Both the position numbers and the translations under genes were made by a program. Positions 1 to 6,054 of a DNA stretch of 14,126 nt are shown one piece after another. Origin of the DNA: Candidatus Dojkabacteria bacterium UBA2259 (GTDB lineage Bacteria; Patescibacteriota; Dojkabacteria; SC72). The notes beneath the pieces were generated by a model, which did no database searches, was not told where the DNA came from, and saw nothing but the letters and a program-made list of their open reading frames with translations. Position 1 is the first letter of the stretch, and each line of letters begins with the position of its first letter. Location: the NCBI GenBank assembly GCA_002347605.1, contig DDXN01000022.1, positions 1 to 14,126 of the forward strand, read 5' to 3'.

Positions 1-247
1 TGATGTATATTTTAAACCAAGAGGAATTCCTCTATCCACTCTTAAAGAGGTTAAGATATCTGATGAGGAGTTAGAGACATTAAGGTTAAGATATATTGAA
101 AAGATTGACCAAGAGCAAGCAGCTAAAATGATGGGGATATCTCAGAGTCAGTATCAAAGAGATCTTACATTTGTATTAGAAAAGATTACTAATGCTTTTA
201 TTAATGGGTATGCTATTAATATTGAAAAAAGAGATGTAAATATATAG
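1..247 (+). CDS. DUF134 (UPF0251) family DNA-binding protein, 5'-truncated
   Basis: Only the C-terminal 81 codons are in the window, read in frame from base 2 to a TAG at 245-247. The visible protein starts DVYFKPRGIPLSTL, the typical opening core of the DUF134 family. It continues into a sigma70-region-4-like helix-turn-helix (DQEQAAKMMGISQSQYQRDL) and a final helix (EKITNAFINGYAI). DUF134 proteins are small predicted DNA-binding proteins of unknown regulon. The family usually begins with a short basic stretch and a cysteine-containing N-terminus, which must lie upstream of this window. It is followed after 50 bases by an arsR-type gene on the same strand that has its own operator, so the two are probably separate transcription units. 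The family call is solid; the function is not known. Confidence 0.8.
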   Translation, partial: DVYFKPRGIPLSTLKEVKISDEELETLRLRYIEKIDQEQAAKMMGISQSQYQRDLTFVLEKITNAFINGYAINIEKRDVNI

Positions 248-250
248 GTC

Positions 251-280
251 TTGACTAATAATATTTCAATTTAGTATATT
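251..280 (+). promoter_or_regulatory. Candidate promoter of the arsR-type gene
   Basis: TTGACT (251-256) is a good -35, followed after 18 bases by TATATT (275-280). An alternative -10 is TATACA at 285-290, which lies 7 bases before the ATG at 298 and would give a leaderless mRNA. Either choice puts the -10 inside the operator, so a bound repressor would block the polymerase. Which hexamer is used cannot be decided from sequence. Confidence 0.5.
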
Positions 281-299
281 TCAATATACATTGAAATAT
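261..299 (+). promoter_or_regulatory. ArsR-type operator: perfect inverted repeat plus a third half-site
   Basis: ATATTTCAA (276-284) and TTGAAATAT (291-299) form a perfect 9-bp inverted repeat with a 6-base centre. A third identical half-site, ATATTTCAA, lies at 261-269, exactly 15 bases upstream of the second. The last half-site runs into the ATG (298-300) of the arsR-type gene. Size, symmetry and position match the 12-2-12-type dyads bound by ArsR/SmtB repressors. Binding here would cover the -10 and the translation start, which implies autoregulation. Confidence 0.7.
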
Positions 300-573
300 G
301 CAAGAGAAAATTAAACAGAAAACAATAGAATTAAAGAAGCTTCTTCAAATTAATCGAATGGAGATACTCCTACTGCTCTATGAAAAGGATGCCTGTGTAT
401 GTCAGATGGTTACAAAATTAAGTATCAAACATAACCTAGTATCACACCACCTTAAAACGCTTCAAGACATGGAGTACATATCTAGTAAAAGGAATGGCAC
501 ACATATTATGTATAATTTAAATACGAATAGAAAAAAAACAGTAGAGATGCTGTTTAAGTTATTAGAATTTTAA
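298..573 (+). CDS. ArsR/SmtB family winged-helix repressor with CVC thiol site
   Basis: A 91-residue single-domain protein. Residues 19-28 (NRMEILLLLY) begin the winged helix. The segment DACVCQM (31-37) carries Cys33 and Cys35 at the position of the ELCVCDL metal-binding loop of ArsR. The recognition helix is around LVSHHLKTL (47-55), and the wing is KRNGTHIMYNL. In the family, thiol coordination of As(III)/Sb(III) or related soft metals at this CxC releases DNA; here the ligand is inferred. The start is the first ATG after an in-frame TGA at 292-294 and has no Shine-Dalgarno. The operator overlaps the start. The next gene begins 20 bases after the stop, so it is likely co-transcribed and controlled by this repressor. 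Confidence 0.85.
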   Translation: MQEKIKQKTIELKKLLQINRMEILLLLYEKDACVCQMVTKLSIKHNLVSHHLKTLQDMEYISSKRNGTHIMYNLNTNRKKTVEMLFKLLEF

Positions 574-593
574 ATTTAATATTAAATAGAAAT

Positions 594-1838
594 ATGAAAA
601 AAAAACTGCTCACTACACTCTTTGTAGTAATTGGGATACTCTTTCTTTTTTTTCTTGAATATCTTGTTATTAATAAATACATCTGCCCTACTCGATCATC
701 AGACGGCCCATCCTCAGAGAATCAAACCCCTAAAGCAATGATGTTACTAATCGAGTTCGGACAAACAAATGGATTAGTAAATATGGTAAATGATATGAAA
801 GAGAGAAATATACATGGAATATTACTCATTAATGGAGATTTCATAGAGGAGAACGCTACGGTTATTAAGGAGTTATTAAAAACAGGGGTGATTGAGATAG
901 CAACTTCATATGATCCTGAACCTTTTTGGGATATGCCATATGAGAGGCAATACGGAATTATTACAGATATGATTGATAAATCAGAGAAGTACTTAGGTAT
1001 TACGCCAAGAATTATTAGTTCGAGATATATGGCATCGGATGAGACTACTGTGAAAATAGCGAATGAGTTAGGAATTGAATATATTACAGCAAGGGGAACT
1101 ACAGAGCTTGCAACTGTTGTATACAAGCCTCAAGAGTATGATGTAAAGATAGTATCAGTATCAAATATTGATGTGCCGGAATTTAAATATGGAAGTTTCT
1201 GTGATTACAGTTTCTATGAAAGAAATGGTACACCCGAAGATATGGAGAGAGAGTACAAAAGGGCAATACTAGAGGAAAAATTTATAGGTACTTCCCACAC
1301 ATATATTGGGGGATACAAACAGAGATGGAATGATATGTGGCATAAATTTTGGGATGAGTATGAAGTTGATTGGGTAGATTTAGATACCTTGGGTACAATT
1401 GATAAAGAGATGCCTATGTGGCAGATACCAATAAACAAGAACGCTCCGTATACACCTGAGAAGATTAGACCGCAGATTGCATATGAAGATGAGGAGAATG
1501 TAACGAACCCTTGTAAGGTAGAAGAGTTAAATGGAATAGATTCCGTAGAAATTAATATTGAGAAAGATGATGAATTAACAATATTTCATAACAACCAAGG
1601 CCCAATGTGTTTAGAGTTGTTAGATTTTCTCAAAGAGAACGATATTGAATACGAGGAGCATCTGACTACAGATATGGACTTCGGATCACAATTAAATGCT
1701 CATAAGGTAAATAATTCCGAGAGTGAAGGAGTATCAACCACATACGGTTACTATCCAATAATCTTTGTAGATGGAAGAGCTTTTTCTGGTTTTGATAATT
1801 CAGTAGAGAAGGAATTAAGGGATGTATTAAATTTATAG
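594..1838 (+). CDS. Membrane-anchored fusion of degenerate NodB-like domain and glutaredoxin-like domain
   Basis: A 414-residue protein with an N-terminal transmembrane anchor (about 5-27) and an expected extracytoplasmic body. Residues about 47-265 resemble the NodB/polysaccharide deacetylase barrel. The clearest match is TPRIISSRYMASDETTVKIANELGIEYITARG (137-168, given only as a region), which fits the third NodB motif and its following helix. The catalytic TFDDG and HxxxH motifs are not present: IEFG and ATSYD stand where they would be, so deacetylase activity is doubtful. Residues about 325-414 look like a glutaredoxin/thioredoxin fold: beta strand ELTIFHNN, then GPMC with a single Cys339, a helix, the cis-proline strand YYPIIFVDG (Pro388) and GFD (399-401). 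The usual CPxC pair is reduced to one Cys. It lies 20 bases downstream of the arsR-type gene and has no Shine-Dalgarno. Domain assignments are by eye. Confidence 0.6.
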   Translation: MKKKLLTTLFVVIGILFLFFLEYLVINKYICPTRSSDGPSSENQTPKAMMLLIEFGQTNGLVNMVNDMKERNIHGILLINGDFIEENATVIKELLKTGVIEIATSYDPEPFWDMPYERQYGIITDMIDKSEKYLGITPRIISSRYMASDETTVKIANELGIEYITARGTTELATVVYKPQEYDVKIVSVSNIDVPEFKYGSFCDYSFYERNGTPEDMEREYKRAILEEKFIGTSHTYIGGYKQRWNDMWHKFWDEYEVDWVDLDTLGTIDKEMPMWQIPINKNAPYTPEKIRPQIAYEDEENVTNPCKVEELNGIDSVEINIEKDDELTIFHNNQGPMCLELLDFLKENDIEYEEHLTTDMDFGSQLNAHKVNNSESEGVSTTYGYYPIIFVDGRAFSGFDNSVEKELRDVLNL

Positions 1839-1938
1839 TGATACATTTTTTAAAGTGTTAATGTTATATATAATTAATAGAACTTCGAGAAGGAAACAAA
1901 TTGTCAATTAAGATTTTTTCTTTTTTAAGATTTTGAAA

Positions 1939-1947
1939 TGGTATAAT
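1939..1947 (+). promoter_or_regulatory. Extended -10 promoter candidate for the yibE/F gene
   Basis: TGGTATAAT is a perfect extended -10 (TGn plus TATAAT at 1942-1947). No convincing -35 is seen 16-18 bases upstream. It would give a leader of about 50 nt before the ATG at 2003. The same nonamer recurs at 4468-4476, and a near copy (TGGTACAAT) at 9035-9043. Confidence 0.55.
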
Positions 1948-2002
1948 AAGTTACATTGTAGATTCATATTGTTTAACTAAGAAAACAAAACATATACAAC
2001 AG

Positions 2003-3115
2003 ATGAAACATAATAAAACAACTTTTCTGTTTTTTGTACTCTCTCTATTGATATGCTTTCTATTTGTATCTACTCAAAATTGTTTCGCACAAGAGAGTAC
2101 AAAAGATACCTATCTTGAAGGAGAAATTATTGAAATTATTGAAGAGAAGGATATTGAATTCCAAGAACAAACCCAGAAGTATCAAAAACTTAAGATAAAT
2201 ATAACAAAGGGTTCTTTAATAGGACAAGATGTAATTGTTGAGAATGGAACCTCTCCTATGTCCCAGGTTATACTGTATGAAGTTGGAGACAGAGTTCTTG
2301 TTTATTACTCTTCTGACGATGAAGGTAATGAAGTTTTTTACATTACTGATTTTGTAAGAACTAAGGGCATAATAATCCTTTTTATTCTTTTCGTTATCTT
2401 GTCTATCTTAGTTGCTACAAAGAAGGGATTCTTTTCATTAGTAGCAATGGCTTTGACATTTCTCATCCTTTTTCTTTTTGTACTTCCCAAGATTCAGGCA
2501 GGAAACGACCCTATTATCATAGTTATTCTTTCTTTGATAGCAATAATACCAATAACATTCTATCTGTCCCATGGGTTTGAAAAGAAAACGACTATAGCTA
2601 TTTTGGGAACAACAATTGCATTAGTTCTAACCATCATATTGTCAAATATTTTTGTTAACCTTACATATTTAACGGGTACCTCGACGGAGGAATCCCTATT
2701 CTTACAAACAGTTGGTGGCACACAGTACAATTTAAAAGGATTACTCCTTGCAGGAATAATAATTGGTACGCTTGGAGTAATAGATGATATAGCAATATCT
2801 CAGACATCAATTGTATATCAGTTGTATAGTATAAAAAAAGATATATCAATCTCTGAGTTGTATAAAAGATCTATTCAGGTTGGAAAAGATCATATAGCTT
2901 CTATGATTAACACTTTAATTTTAGTATATACAGGAGCTTCACTCCCATTACTATTAATATTTATGAATAATCCAAGACCATTTGGTGAAATACTTAGTTA
3001 TGAATTAGTTACTACTGAAATAGTTAGAACACTTGTAGGGAGTATTGGATTAATACTTGCTGTACCTATTACTACCTATCTTGCTTGTTTATCTATAAAA
3101 AGGGCTCATACCTAG
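2003..3115 (+). CDS. YibE/F family polytopic membrane protein
   Basis: A 370-residue protein. A signal peptide is followed by a cleavage-like CFA-QE at 27-31. Residues about 36-118 form an exported beta-rich domain (YLEGEIIEII ... GDRVLVYY). Residues about 121-365 carry about seven or eight transmembrane helices. The family signature is clear: GTLGVIDDIAISQTS (255-269) and, further on, VGKDHIASMINTLILVYTGA. YibE/F proteins (PF07907) are widespread, and their transport or sensing role is not established. The start is the ATG at 2003, which directly opens the signal peptide; no Shine-Dalgarno precedes it. The gene has its own promoter and ends convergent with rarA. Nothing ties it functionally to the ArsR unit except proximity. 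Confidence 0.85.
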   Translation: MKHNKTTFLFFVLSLLICFLFVSTQNCFAQESTKDTYLEGEIIEIIEEKDIEFQEQTQKYQKLKINITKGSLIGQDVIVENGTSPMSQVILYEVGDRVLVYYSSDDEGNEVFYITDFVRTKGIIILFILFVILSILVATKKGFFSLVAMALTFLILFLFVLPKIQAGNDPIIIVILSLIAIIPITFYLSHGFEKKTTIAILGTTIALVLTIILSNIFVNLTYLTGTSTEESLFLQTVGGTQYNLKGLLLAGIIIGTLGVIDDIAISQTSIVYQLYSIKKDISISELYKRSIQVGKDHIASMINTLILVYTGASLPLLLIFMNNPRPFGEILSYELVTTEIVRTLVGSIGLILAVPITTYLACLSIKRAHT

Positions 3116-3140
3116 ACCCTAGTAGCTTCTTGCTCCATCA

Positions 3141-3163
3141 AAAACATCTCAACATATTGAGAT
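3141..3163 (-). terminator. Probable intrinsic terminator of rarA (minus strand)
   Basis: ATCTCAA (3146-3152) and TTGAGAT (3157-3163) form a perfect 7-bp stem with a 4-base loop. Read on the minus strand, the stem is followed by GTTTTT. It lies about 50 bases beyond the rarA stop. The stem is AT-rich, so its strength is modest. Confidence 0.5.
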
Positions 3164-3209
3164 AATCTTAGTATCTAAGTTGTCCACTTAATGGGAAGAG
3201 TTTATATAA

Positions 3210-3238
3210 ATCTAAATATTTTTTAGATATTTTCTTTT
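3210..3238 (+). terminator. Probable intrinsic terminator of yibE/F, overlapping the rarA 3' end
   Basis: ATCTAAA (3210-3216) and TTTAGAT (3222-3228) form a 7-bp stem with a 5-base loop, followed on the plus strand by ATTTTCTTTT. It lies about 95 bases after the yibE/F stop, inside the last codons of rarA. With the minus-strand terminator at 3141-3163, it makes a pair of crossing terminators between two convergent genes. Confidence 0.4.
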
Positions 3239-4429
3239 AATTAGTTTATCAGGTAAACACTGTTGATTAGATTTTTTACTCTCTAAATCATGATCATATT
3301 CATAACCCCTACCATATCCTAAATCTCCCATCAACTTTGTAGGAGCGTTCCTAATATTCATAGGAACTGGCAAATTACCATACTTTTGTATATCTTCTTT
3401 TACACGTAACTCAGCCATATATGCACTGTTATCCTTGGGAGCATTTGAAAGATATATTGCTAACTGAATTAAAAATATCTCACACTCAGGCATACCGATT
3501 TTTTGACATGCCTCATATACACTATTTGCTAGTATTAAAGCCTGTGGATCCGCATTTCCAATATCCTCACTTGCAAACCTAATCATTCTTCTTGCAACAT
3601 ACAAAGGATCTTCTCCTGCACTTAACATTCTTCCTACCCAATATACAGCAGCATCAGGGTTAGAGGATCTCATTGATTTATGTATAGCGGAGATAATGTT
3701 GTAATGCTCTTCTCCATCTCTATCATAGTAAAGAGGTTTTTGTACTACCTCTTTTATTTCCTTTTCAGAAAGAGTAAGTTTGTCTTCTTTTTTGGTATTG
3801 GCTTCTGAAAGAGTAATACCCATTTCTAAAATATTTAATGCTGATCTAATATCTCCATTTGATAGATCAGAGATTAAATCTATTATCTTCTTACTAATTT
3901 TGTATTTAGGATATTCTTTTTTTACAATCCTTTTTAGAAAAAGAGAGATATCTTCATTAGTGTGTTGATTAAAAACAAACACTTTAGTTCTAGATAGTAA
4001 TGCACTAATTATTGTAAAAGAGGGATTTTCAGTAGTAGCACCTATTAATGTAATTACACCTTTTTCTACGTATGGTAGTAATGTATCCTGTTGTGCTTTG
4101 TTCCATCTATGTATTTCATCTAGAAAGAGCATGGTCTTTTTATTGTATCTTTGGTTATTTACAGCAATCTTAAGAATTTTTCTTAAATCCTCTTTACCAC
4201 TATTAACAGCTTGCATTTTGTAAAAATCATAGTACAGGTTTAAGGATATTATGTATGCTAATGTTGTCTTACCAGTACCAGGAGGCCCCCAAAATATCAT
4301 GGAGGGTACTTTACCTAATTCTAAAAATTTTCTGATTGGGCCATTTTCTCCAACTAAATGTTTCTGTCCAACAAAATCATCTAATTTTGAAGGTCTATAT
4401 TTTGATGCCAATGGTTCATATACTATCAT
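3212..4429 (-). CDS. rarA: RarA/MgsA family replication-associated AAA+ ATPase
   Basis: A 405-residue cytoplasmic AAA+ ATPase related to clamp loaders, acting at stalled replication forks. It opens EPLASKYRPSKLDDFVGQKHL, the usual RarA start. Walker A is GPPGTGKTT (48-56). Walker B is LFLDEIHRWNKAQQDTLLP (101-119), the diagnostic DEIHR-NKAQQD form. GATTENPSF (120-128) is sensor 1 and is specific to this family. The C-terminal half carries the tetramerisation and clamp-loader-like region (GRMLSAGEDPLYVARRMIRFASEDIG). Length is slightly shorter than the 420-450 common in other bacteria, with the usual ending GYGRGYEYDHD followed by a short basic tail. The ATG at 4429 has no properly spaced Shine-Dalgarno; a TATAAT lies 7 bases before it. 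It is divergent from the small gene at 4574. Confidence 0.95.
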   Translation of the reverse strand: MIVYEPLASKYRPSKLDDFVGQKHLVGENGPIRKFLELGKVPSMIFWGPPGTGKTTLAYIISLNLYYDFYKMQAVNSGKEDLRKILKIAVNNQRYNKKTMLFLDEIHRWNKAQQDTLLPYVEKGVITLIGATTENPSFTIISALLSRTKVFVFNQHTNEDISLFLKRIVKKEYPKYKISKKIIDLISDLSNGDIRSALNILEMGITLSEANTKKEDKLTLSEKEIKEVVQKPLYYDRDGEEHYNIISAIHKSMRSSNPDAAVYWVGRMLSAGEDPLYVARRMIRFASEDIGNADPQALILANSVYEACQKIGMPECEIFLIQLAIYLSNAPKDNSAYMAELRVKEDIQKYGNLPVPMNIRNAPTKLMGDLGYGRGYEYDHDLESKKSNQQCLPDKLIKRKYLKNI

Positions 4430-4436
4430 ATCCCCT

Positions 4437-4442
4437 ATTATA
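4437..4442 (-). promoter_or_regulatory. -10 of rarA, predicting a leaderless mRNA
   Basis: On the minus strand, TATAAT occupies 4442-4437 and is followed by 7 bases (AGGGGAT) and the ATG at 4429. The expected transcription start coincides with the start codon. The -35 is weak. Confidence 0.6.
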
Positions 4443-4467
4443 TCTATTTTTATCTAAGAAGGACATT

Positions 4468-4476
4468 TGGTATAAT
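4468..4476 (+). promoter_or_regulatory. Extended -10 promoter for the 4574 gene
   Basis: TGGTATAAT (TGn plus TATAAT at 4471-4476) is the same nonamer as at 1939. Six bases downstream lies an ATG (4483) that opens an 8-codon reading frame (MNYIGYFD, stop TGA 4507-4509). The main gene starts 98 bases after the -10. Confidence 0.6.
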
Positions 4477-4573
4477 CCGATAATGAATTATATAGGGTAT
4501 TTTGATTGAGAAATGGAAAGATAAGGATGTTGGATAAGTGGGCTAGAAATATCTAATTAAGAATTAAGAGAAT

Positions 4574-4975
4574 ATGGCATTTATTCATGAGCTACCTTCC
4601 TTGGAAGGAAAAGGACTTAGTAAGGAAGGAATGGATAGGCAGATATTAGAGATTCAATCTCGTGTTATTTCTTTTGTAAAAAACTATAACCGAAGAAATG
4701 GTACGTATATTCAAAATTTAAACTATGATTATGATGATTTACTTAAGTGTTTAATTATCAATGATAATGGTGTATATGAATTAGCGCTAGAGCATGAGAA
4801 GTATAGGGAGTCTGTTCTTTGTAGTAGAGATGATTATGATCTTGTATACAGAATACATCAAAAACAGGGTCAATCATCAGACATGATATATGAATACAAC
4901 AAACACCCAGATATTGTTTTTAAACACTCTCTGCAAGTAGTTTCAACCGTTGAGGAGATTCTAACGGATCATTAG
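4574..4975 (+). CDS. Small soluble protein of unknown function
   Basis: A 133-residue protein that I do not recognise. It has no signal peptide or transmembrane segment and is rich in charged residues, with a mostly helical appearance: an N-terminal amphipathic stretch (SKEGMDRQILEIQSRVISFVKNYNRRNG), a central DYDDLLKCLIINDNGVYELALEHEKYRES, and a C-terminal helix ending VVSTVEEILTDH. One Cys lies at about 59 and another at about 82. The ATG at 4574 is the first in frame after a TAA at 4565-4567; only a weak purine stretch (AAGAG) precedes it. It is divergent from rarA and lies directly upstream of the boxA cassettes; its TAG (4973-4975) ends 2 bases before the -35 of the first cassette. Base composition matches its neighbours. 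Confidence 0.65.
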   Translation: MAFIHELPSLEGKGLSKEGMDRQILEIQSRVISFVKNYNRRNGTYIQNLNYDYDDLLKCLIINDNGVYELALEHEKYRESVLCSRDDYDLVYRIHQKQGQSSDMIYEYNKHPDIVFKHSLQVVSTVEEILTDH

Positions 4976-4977
4976 GA

Positions 4978-5006
4978 TTGAGATTTAGCCCATCCTATAG
5001 TATAAT
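4978..5006 (+). promoter_or_regulatory. Strong sigma70-type promoter of the membrane-protein cassettes
   Basis: TTGAGA (4978-4983), a 17-base spacer and TATAAT (5001-5006). This is the best-formed promoter in the window. Transcription should begin near 5012-5013, at the first base of the CCTT...AAGG hairpin, so the RNA would start as a hairpin. No comparable promoter is seen before the second cassette. Confidence 0.75.
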
Positions 5007-5011
5007 TACTT

Positions 5012-5165
5012 CCTTTGTATTAAATTTAATTTATACAAGGACTGCTCTTTAAAAAGGTTCTACTGATTCCTCCAAATTACTTTTGGTGAACCCAATATGG
5101 TCTCTATGTTAACAATAGAGGTTGTATTGGGTTCTACCAAAGGATAATAAAAAAAGGAGAATAAA
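5012..5165 (+). ncRNA. Structured leader RNA of cassette 1, with boxA-like element
   Basis: In order: a hairpin CCTT(T)GTAT / ATACAAGG (5012-5020 with 5033-5040); TGCTCTTTAAAAA (5043-5055), which differs at one base from the E. coli rRNA boxA TGCTCTTTAACAA; arm A GGTTCTAC (5056-5063); arm B TTTGGTGAACCCAATA (5082-5097); an inner hairpin CTCTAT / ATAGAG (5102-5107 with 5115-5120); arm C TATTGGGTTCTACCAAA (5125-5141); and the Shine-Dalgarno AAGGAG (5154-5159). B and C pair over 16 bp with one bulged T (5135). The GGTTC of arm A can instead pair with the GAACC of B. The layout repeats at 5574-5719. boxA function is inferred from similarity. Confidence 0.7.
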
Positions 5166-5495
5166 ATGGAAGATCTTAATCTGTTTTTCGTATTAGGAAT
5201 GATAGGCTGCATCTGTTTTGATGTTGCAGTGTCAAGGAAGATAAAGAACAACGGTCTTGTGTGGAGTCAGTTTCTAATCCACTCAGGATTATTGATTTTA
5301 TTTTTCCTTGTATACTTGGAAAAAATCAATCTTGACACAAAAGGACTAATAATTTGTACTTTTGTGGCACTTGTGGTATCCATTCTGATCGGAATTTTTT
5401 CGATTAGACCTAAGGAGACGAATTTTTTCCAATACTTATCGTTATTGGTAAGTATCGTGCCACTAGCATGGTTAACCTATATTGTGGCAACATAA
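5166..5495 (+). CDS. Small four-helix membrane protein, cassette 1
   Basis: A 109-residue integral membrane protein, not recognised. Predicted helices are at about 4-22, 33-51, 58-79 and 87-107, with a short basic loop (SRKIKNNG) after helix 1 and a polar loop (RPKETNFF) before helix 4. There is no signal peptide or catalytic motif. The start ATG has a strong Shine-Dalgarno (AAGGAG, 6-base spacing), unlike most genes here. It looks like a diverged paralogue of the 5720 gene: same length, same helix pattern, and shared scattered residues such as the initial ME and SIVP/SVVP in helix 4. The proteins differ at most positions, while their untranslated flanks are nearly identical. Strong promoter, boxA-like leader and strong ribosome site suggest high, specially regulated expression. 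Confidence 0.75.
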   Translation: MEDLNLFFVLGMIGCICFDVAVSRKIKNNGLVWSQFLIHSGLLILFFLVYLEKINLDTKGLIICTFVALVVSILIGIFSIRPKETNFFQYLSLLVSIVPLAWLTYIVAT

Positions 5496-5503
5496 TCAAA
5501 CCA

Positions 5504-5580
5504 TTGGTAGAACCCAGGAAGGGGAATAAATAATTACACTTTATGTGTATTAATTCTTTGTTCCCCTTCTCTACCTTTTT
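5504..5580 (+). terminator. Long trailer hairpin with T-tract, cassette 1
   Basis: GGTAGA (5506-5511) pairs with TCTACC (5570-5575). GAAGGGGAA (5518-5526) pairs perfectly with TTCCCCTTC (5561-5569). TAATTACAC (5531-5539) pairs with GTGTATTA (5545-5552) with one bulge. TTTTT follows (5576-5580). The first arm, TTGGTAGAACCCA (5504-5516), is also an exact 13-nt complement of leader arm C (5128-5140), so it has two possible partners. Confidence 0.75.
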
Positions 5581-5719
5581 CTAGCATTAATTAGAAAAAG
5601 GAATTGCTCTTTAAAAAGTTCTACCAAATATATTCTTTGGTATACCCAATATGCCCTCTATATTGTTATAAAGGTTGTATTGGGTTCTACCAAGGGATAA
5701 ATAAAAAAAGGAGAATAAA
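5574..5719 (+). ncRNA. Structured leader RNA of cassette 2, with boxA-like element
   Basis: A perfect 10-bp hairpin CCTTTTTCTA / TAGAAAAAGG (5574-5583 with 5592-5601) reuses the CC and T-tract of the first terminator. It is followed by TGCTCTTTAAAAA (5605-5617), identical to the element in cassette 1. Then come arm A GTTCTACC (5618-5625), arm B TTTGGTATACCCAATA (5636-5651), an inner hairpin CCTcTATA / TATAaAGG (5655-5662 with 5667-5674), arm C TATTGGGTTCTACCAA (5678-5693) and AAGGAG (5708-5713). A and B form a 7-bp hairpin (TACCAAA 5622-5628, TTTGGTA 5636-5642) that competes with the B-C stem. Confidence 0.7.
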
Positions 5720-6046
5720 ATGGAAAGTAAGTTGATTTTCTATGTTGCTTTTCTACTAGTGTTAGTGGTGATAAATTCAGTAAAGTTTGGAAAAACAAGA
5801 TCGGGTTTGGATTTGTTCCAGATCGTAATATATGCTAGCGCTATAATATGGTACGCTATATTGCAAGGAACGAATCCATTGTTTTACTTTGTGACATCAT
5901 TATTTTTTTTGGTGTCAGCTCTTATCGAGTTTTTCCAAATGGGAAGAATCAATGCAGAGAATGCAAAGGGGACAGAGATTTTATGGAGTGCACTTTCTGT
6001 GGTACCAATATTTTTTTCCATTCTTTTAATGAGTGGAATGCTTTAA
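5720..6046 (+). CDS. Small four-helix membrane protein, cassette 2
   Basis: A 108-residue integral membrane protein, not recognised, with predicted helices at about 4-20, 30-49, 52-71 and 86-106. A basic loop (KFGKTRSG) follows helix 1 and a polar loop (MGRINAENAKGTE) precedes helix 4, as in the 5166 gene. It has the same strong Shine-Dalgarno and the same 6-base spacing. An overlapping +2-frame reading frame at 5848-6084 has no family signature and no ribosome site and is treated as a shadow. No separate promoter is visible, so it is probably expressed by read-through of the first trailer. It is convergent with the methyltransferase gene. Confidence 0.75.
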   Translation: MESKLIFYVAFLLVLVVINSVKFGKTRSGLDLFQIVIYASAIIWYAILQGTNPLFYFVTSLFFLVSALIEFFQMGRINAENAKGTEILWSALSVVPIFFSILLMSGML

Positions 6047-6054
6047 TCAACCTT

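Noticed and set aside
722..1438. Two minus-strand frames inside the NodB/glutaredoxin fusion gene
   Set aside because: Antisense shadows with no start signals and no recognisable family; the plus-strand gene explains the segment.
3780..4457. Plus-strand frames inside rarA
   Set aside because: They are complements of conserved RarA motifs (for example the Walker A region), so they are shadows.
5043..5165. T-box or known metabolite riboswitch in the leaders
   Set aside because: The T-box sequence with its GGTGG core is absent and no named riboswitch core was recognised; the only known element matched is boxA.
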